From NCBI GenBank assembly GCA_903897205.1, contig CAIUAS010000110.1, positions 1 to 9,883 of the forward strand: 9,883 bases of DNA, read 5' to 3'. Under the pieces are notes generated by a model that saw only the letters and a program-made list of their open reading frames with translations, did not search any database and was not told the DNA's origin. The stretch's first letter is position 1. Every line of letters begins with the position of its first letter. Position numbers and translations under genes: made by a program. The stretch comes from an uncultured Gammaproteobacteria bacterium (GTDB taxonomy: Bacteria; Pseudomonadota; Gammaproteobacteria; CAIUAS01). This document shows positions 6,976 to 9,883 of the stretch, piece by piece.

Positions 6976-7923
6976 ATGGCACACAATCACTCGCATGATC
7001 ATAGTCATGCTCAGACTCACAATCATAGCCATGGTGATCATAGCCATGCTCCGGCTACTTTTAATACCGCTTTTGCTACTTCAACCTTATTAAATTTTGC
7101 TTTCGTCATTATTGAAGTGGTGTATGCCATTTCAGCTAACTCCATGAGTTTGCTCGCTGACGCAGGACATAACCTTGCTGACGTTTTAGGCTTATTAATG
7201 GCATGGGGGGCAAGCTGGTTATTAAAGCGTGAGACCAGTGAAAAATATAGTTATGGCTATAAAAAAACAACTATATTATCAGCGCTGGCTAATGCATTAT
7301 TATTAGTGGCTACTTCAGCAATTATTATATATGAATCGATTAATAAGTTAATTCATCCGGTTATTATTAATGAGTGGATCGTCATGATCGTTGCTTTTAT
7401 CGGCATTTTAATTAATGGCGGCACCGCCTTAATGTTTATGCGCGGCAAAGATGACGATTTAAATATTAAAGGCGCCTATTTGCATTTAGCTTATGATGCT
7501 TTAATTTCAGTCGGCGTGGTGATTGCTGCGGCGATCATGTTGTGGACTAAATGGTTATGGTTAGATCCGATAGTAGGTATTGTGATTGTGGTGGTTATTT
7601 TAACGGGAACGATAGGGTTGTTACGCGATTCAGTCAATTTAATTTTAGGTGCGGTGCCTCATAGTGTTAATTTAGCGGGCGTGCGCAATTATTTAAGTAA
7701 TATTGATGGCGTAAAAGAAATGCATGATCTTCACATCTGGGGCTTAAGTACGCGTGAAACCGCGCTTACTGTACACTTAGTCATGCCGGATCGCATGTTA
7801 AGCGATGCTGAATATGAACAAATTCACCATGCGTTAGAACACGATTACAACGTTCACCATATCACTATTCAAGTAGAAAAGGGCCATGCAGAAAACCCTT
7901 GCCGCACTGAGATTGTTTGTTAA
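6976..7923 (+). CDS. Cation diffusion facilitator, zinc-type efflux transporter (CzcD/ZitB-like)
   Basis: Inner-membrane proton-coupled exporter, most likely of zinc and possibly cadmium or cobalt. From the ATG at 6976 it has 315 residues. The first 24 include ten histidines in HSH, HNH and HDH patterns, a probable cytosolic metal-binding tail. Membrane helices follow. Helix 2 carries LADAGHNLAD with H65 and D69, and helix 5 carries HLAYD with H170 and D174. Paired HxxxD motifs form the tetrahedral site of the zinc-selective CDF group, whereas YiiP-type proteins have D in place of the first H. The C-terminal cytosolic domain (about 225-305, with MHDLHIWGLS) is the usual CDF dimerisation domain, and two cysteines lie near the end (CRTEIVC). 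It lies between lolA and an opposing channel gene. Exact metal and gene name (czcD or zitB) cannot be settled here. Confidence 0.92.
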   Translation: MAHNHSHDHSHAQTHNHSHGDHSHAPATFNTAFATSTLLNFAFVIIEVVYAISANSMSLLADAGHNLADVLGLLMAWGASWLLKRETSEKYSYGYKKTTILSALANALLLVATSAIIIYESINKLIHPVIINEWIVMIVAFIGILINGGTALMFMRGKDDDLNIKGAYLHLAYDALISVGVVIAAAIMLWTKWLWLDPIVGIVIVVVILTGTIGLLRDSVNLILGAVPHSVNLAGVRNYLSNIDGVKEMHDLHIWGLSTRETALTVHLVMPDRMLSDAEYEQIHHALEHDYNVHHITIQVEKGHAENPCRTEIVC

Positions 7924-7928
7924 AAAAA

Positions 7929-8750
7929 TTAAAGGGGAGAATTATCTCCTTTTTGATTTAACTTCGCTTTAACGTCATTGAGTTCATGTTGAATGGTGGT
8001 TAATTGTTGTTGCATTTCTTTAAGCATCACATGAGTTTCATCTTCTTCTCGCTTAAGTACATCGGTATTTTGACCGATAAAATACGCGGAAAAATTGGCG
8101 GTCAATAAGGAAAGCAAAGCGAGGCCCATGATCATTAATAGAATATCCATTAAGCGGCCTAAAAAACTGGTGGGAATAACATCCCCAAAACCAACCGTCG
8201 TAACCGTTTCCCAAGCCAGCCAAATACCATCCCATGGTGTTTTAATGTCAGGATCAATAATAGACATCAAAATACCCCAGAAAATAGTTATAATAAACGC
8301 AACTATTAACGTGGTGCCTAAACGATTACGCGATAAAATCGTAATAGCACTGTCCCAAAAAGGCAGCAATAAACGCAGCATTAATAAAAGCTGCAAAATA
8401 CGTAAAGCGGCAATTAAAGGCGTGTGTAACCATATGGGCGGGATGCCAACGACGATGATGACGAGGTTCATCCAATTTTTTAAGAGATAATCTTTTTTAT
8501 TGGTTGTTAAGTGGAACATAACCGTAGTTTCAGCTACGAAGAAAAACCAGATAAACCAACTTACTATTTCGGTGACTTGATGCGTGACTTGATGGGTGCG
8601 TTCCAGATACCATTGTAAAGGCAACCAAATAGCGATAAATACCATCGATAATTCAAAGCGATGTCCCCAGGTAAGGGCGCGAGGATTTTCATTTTTATCA
8701 ATGCCAGACAGGCCAAAAAAACTACGTAATTTAAATTTAATAGTATACAT
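7929..8750 (-). CDS. Six-helix voltage-gated-like potassium channel
   Basis: Inner-membrane ion channel, probably potassium selective. From the ATG at 8748-8750 it has 273 residues: a basic N-terminus, S1 (about 33-50), S2 (about 62-80), S3 (about 92-110), an S4-like helix (about 112-130) with only R117 and R126 as charges, S5 (about 143-165), a pore helix and filter TTVGFGD (184-190), S6 (about 200-225), and a cytosolic heptad-like tail (about 230-265) likely to form a coiled coil. The GFG filter in place of GYG is known in some potassium channels such as hERG. With so few S4 arginines, voltage sensing may be weak. A TTG at 8763-8765 would add five residues; neither start has a clear ribosome binding site. 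The gene opposes its neighbours on both sides. The gating stimulus is unknown. Confidence 0.88.
   Translation of the reverse strand: MYTIKFKLRSFFGLSGIDKNENPRALTWGHRFELSMVFIAIWLPLQWYLERTHQVTHQVTEIVSWFIWFFFVAETTVMFHLTTNKKDYLLKNWMNLVIIVVGIPPIWLHTPLIAALRILQLLLMLRLLLPFWDSAITILSRNRLGTTLIVAFIITIFWGILMSIIDPDIKTPWDGIWLAWETVTTVGFGDVIPTSFLGRLMDILLMIMGLALLSLLTANFSAYFIGQNTDVLKREEDETHVMLKEMQQQLTTIQHELNDVKAKLNQKGDNSPL
7931..7954. terminator. Intrinsic terminator of the efflux gene, possibly bidirectional
   Basis: GGAGA (7936-7940) pairs with TCTCC (7945-7949) around the loop ATTA, and on the plus strand the stem extends through two G-U and three A-U pairs into the T run at 7950-7954. On the minus strand the same core is followed by CCTTTAATTTTTTT. 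It therefore lies eight bases after the efflux stop and inside the last codons of the opposing channel gene. Confidence 0.65.
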
Positions 8751-8805
8751 TAAGTGAAATTTCAAAAGTGATTATTTATTATTTCTGCAAGGCAGGGATA
8801 AAAAT

Positions 8806-8811
8806 AGTATA
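8806..8811 (-). promoter_or_regulatory. Possible -10 element of the channel gene
   Basis: Read on the minus strand, TATACT matches five of six consensus bases, 55 bases upstream of the ATG. The nearest -35-like hexamer, TTGTGC (8831-8836), is 19 bases away, longer than ideal. Confidence 0.35.
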
Positions 8812-8844
8812 CAAGCGCACTAATGTAAATGCACAAAGTAAATT

Positions 8845-8850
8845 TAAAAT
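8845..8850 (+). promoter_or_regulatory. Possible -10 element of rarA
   Basis: TAAAAT matches five of six consensus bases and would place the transcript start near 8857, about 27 bases before the GTG. No recognisable -35 accompanies it. The channel gene on the other strand separates rarA from lolA, so rarA needs its own promoter in this spacer. Confidence 0.3.
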
Positions 8851-8872
8851 AGCTGCAGTTAGTAAAAATAAA

Positions 8873-8877
8873 AGAGG
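8873..8877 (+). promoter_or_regulatory. Ribosome binding site fixing the GTG start of rarA
   Basis: AGAGG lies six bases before the GTG at 8884. The next in-frame ATG at 8905 is preceded by coding-like sequence without such a site. Confidence 0.7.
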
Positions 8878-8883
8878 TTGATT

Positions 8884-9883
8884 GTGAGCAAAGATTTAAG
8901 ATTTATGCCGCTGGCCGCTAGATTGCGCCCTCATACGTTAGCAGAATATTTTGGGCAAGAAGCTATATTAGGGCATGATAAACCTTTATATAAAGCTATT
9001 ACGCAAGGCCAATTACACTCAATGATTTTGTGGGGGCCGCCAGGGACAGGAAAAACCACGTTGGCGAAATTAATTGCTAATTATGCTAAAGCAAGAATGG
9101 AAACCTTATCTGCCGTTTTAGCCGGTGTTAAAGAAATTCGAGCGGCCGTAGAGCGTGCACAAGCAGCGCGAGATTCTAATCAGCAGGCCACCATTTTATT
9201 TATTGATGAAATTCATCGCTTCAACAAAGCACAGCAAGACGCATTTTTACCTCATGTAGAAGAAGGTACTTTAACGCTTATTGGAGCTACCACGGAAAAT
9301 CCATCCTTTGCGCTAAATAATGCGTTACTCTCGCGAGCACGTGTGTATGTACTTAAACGGTTGCAACCAAAAGATATATTGAAAATTATTGAACACGCCA
9401 TGACAAATTCTGAGCGTGGAATTGGTCAATATCATGTTGAGTTTTCGCTGGAATTACAGCAGCAATTGGCATTAGCAGCGGATGGTGATGCAAGACAAGC
9501 GCTTAATTTATTGGAATTAGCGGTAGAGTTAGCACAAACAGAAGAAAGCAAAGTCGTCATAAGCGCTGATATATTAAAAGAAGTATTACAAGATGGTGTG
9601 CGCCGTTTTGATAAAGGCGGTGATCTTTTTCATGAGCAGATTTCGGCATTGCACAAAGCGGTGCGAGGCTCAGCACCGGATGCAGCATTATATTGGCTGG
9701 CGCGAATGTTAGATGGGGGTTGTGATCCCTTATATATCGCCCGTCGTGTTGTGCGCATGGCTAGTGAAGATATTGGAAACGCTGATCCGCGTGCTTTGCA
9801 AATAGCCTTAAATGCCTGGGAAACTCAAGAACGTTTAGGCAGCCCTGAAGGAGAATTAGCGATTGCTCAAGCCGTTGTAGATC
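8884..9883 (+). CDS. rarA: Replication-associated recombination protein A, AAA+ ATPase (3' end outside window)
   Basis: RarA (MgsA, of the yeast Mgs1 and human WRNIP1 family) is a clamp-loader-like AAA+ ATPase acting at stalled replication forks. Starting from GTG, 333 codons are read without a stop before the window ends; E. coli RarA has 447, so roughly the last quarter is missing. Motifs: the N-terminal PLAARLRPHTLAEYFGQ signature, Walker A GPPGTGKT (51-58, K57), Walker B LFIDEIHRF (D108, E109), sensor 1 GATTENPSF (N139), arginine-finger segment LLSRARV (R151), sensor 2 GDARQALN (R204), and the family-specific block beginning KGGDLFHEQISALHKAVRGS, which starts the C-terminal tetramerisation region. 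The reading frame is intact. In E. coli this gene directly follows lolA and precedes serS; here two ion-transport genes intervene. Confidence 0.96.
   Translation, partial: MSKDLRFMPLAARLRPHTLAEYFGQEAILGHDKPLYKAITQGQLHSMILWGPPGTGKTTLAKLIANYAKARMETLSAVLAGVKEIRAAVERAQAARDSNQQATILFIDEIHRFNKAQQDAFLPHVEEGTLTLIGATTENPSFALNNALLSRARVYVLKRLQPKDILKIIEHAMTNSERGIGQYHVEFSLELQQQLALAADGDARQALNLLELAVELAQTEESKVVISADILKEVLQDGVRRFDKGGDLFHEQISALHKAVRGSAPDAALYWLARMLDGGCDPLYIARRVVRMASEDIGNADPRALQIALNAWETQERLGSPEGELAIAQAVVD

Noticed and set aside
8095..8490. 131-codon open frame on the plus strand opposite the channel gene
   Set aside because: The channel frame on the minus strand has membrane helices and a potassium filter. 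The opposite frame has no family features and no ribosome binding site.
1..9883. tRNA, rRNA, CRISPR array, insertion sequence or prophage signals
   Set aside because: No array of spaced repeats, transposase or integrase motif, terminal inverted repeat pair or tRNA-like fold was found by reading. All spacers between genes are 168 bases or shorter.

Overview
The window looks like a chromosomal segment of a gammaproteobacterium. The backbone genes trxB, ftsK, lolA and rarA occur in the same relative order and orientation as in Escherichia coli (trxB divergent, then ftsK, lolA, rarA), but lrp, which lies between trxB and ftsK in E. coli, is absent. The AT-rich composition, the short FtsK linker and a eukaryote-like leucine-rich-repeat (LRR) signalling protein would fit the Legionellales (Coxiella, Legionella or Berkiella relatives). 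That placement is an inference from gene content and has not been tested by any search.

Layout. Positions 1-2726 (+) hold the 3' part of a large soluble hybrid histidine kinase: at least eight 24-residue LRRs, a PAS domain, a histidine kinase core, a receiver domain and an unrecognised C-terminal tail. Its beginning lies left of the window. It converges with trxB (minus, 2752-3708) across only 25 bases. A 168-base divergent spacer carries an extended -10 promoter for ftsK (+, TTG start at 3877), followed 38 bases later by lolA (+, 6246-6875). A 100-base spacer with an AT-rich inverted repeat precedes a zinc-type cation diffusion facilitator gene (+, 6976-7923). This converges, with 5 bases between stop codons, on a six-helix potassium channel gene (minus, 7929-8750), and a hairpin that could end both transcripts lies in the channel's last codons. 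A second divergent spacer leads to rarA (+, GTG start at 8884), which is cut off by the right window edge after 333 codons.

How the genes fit together. trxB, ftsK, lolA and rarA are housekeeping functions: cytosolic thiol reduction, chromosome segregation at the septum, lipoprotein transfer across the periplasm and replication-fork maintenance. The metal exporter and the potassium channel sit between lolA and rarA, which are adjacent in E. coli, and look like an accessory ion-transport insertion. The LRR hybrid kinase is the most unusual gene: it has no membrane segment in the visible part and appears to join a protein- or ligand-binding LRR array to a phosphorelay. No tRNA, rRNA, CRISPR array, insertion sequence or phage gene was seen.
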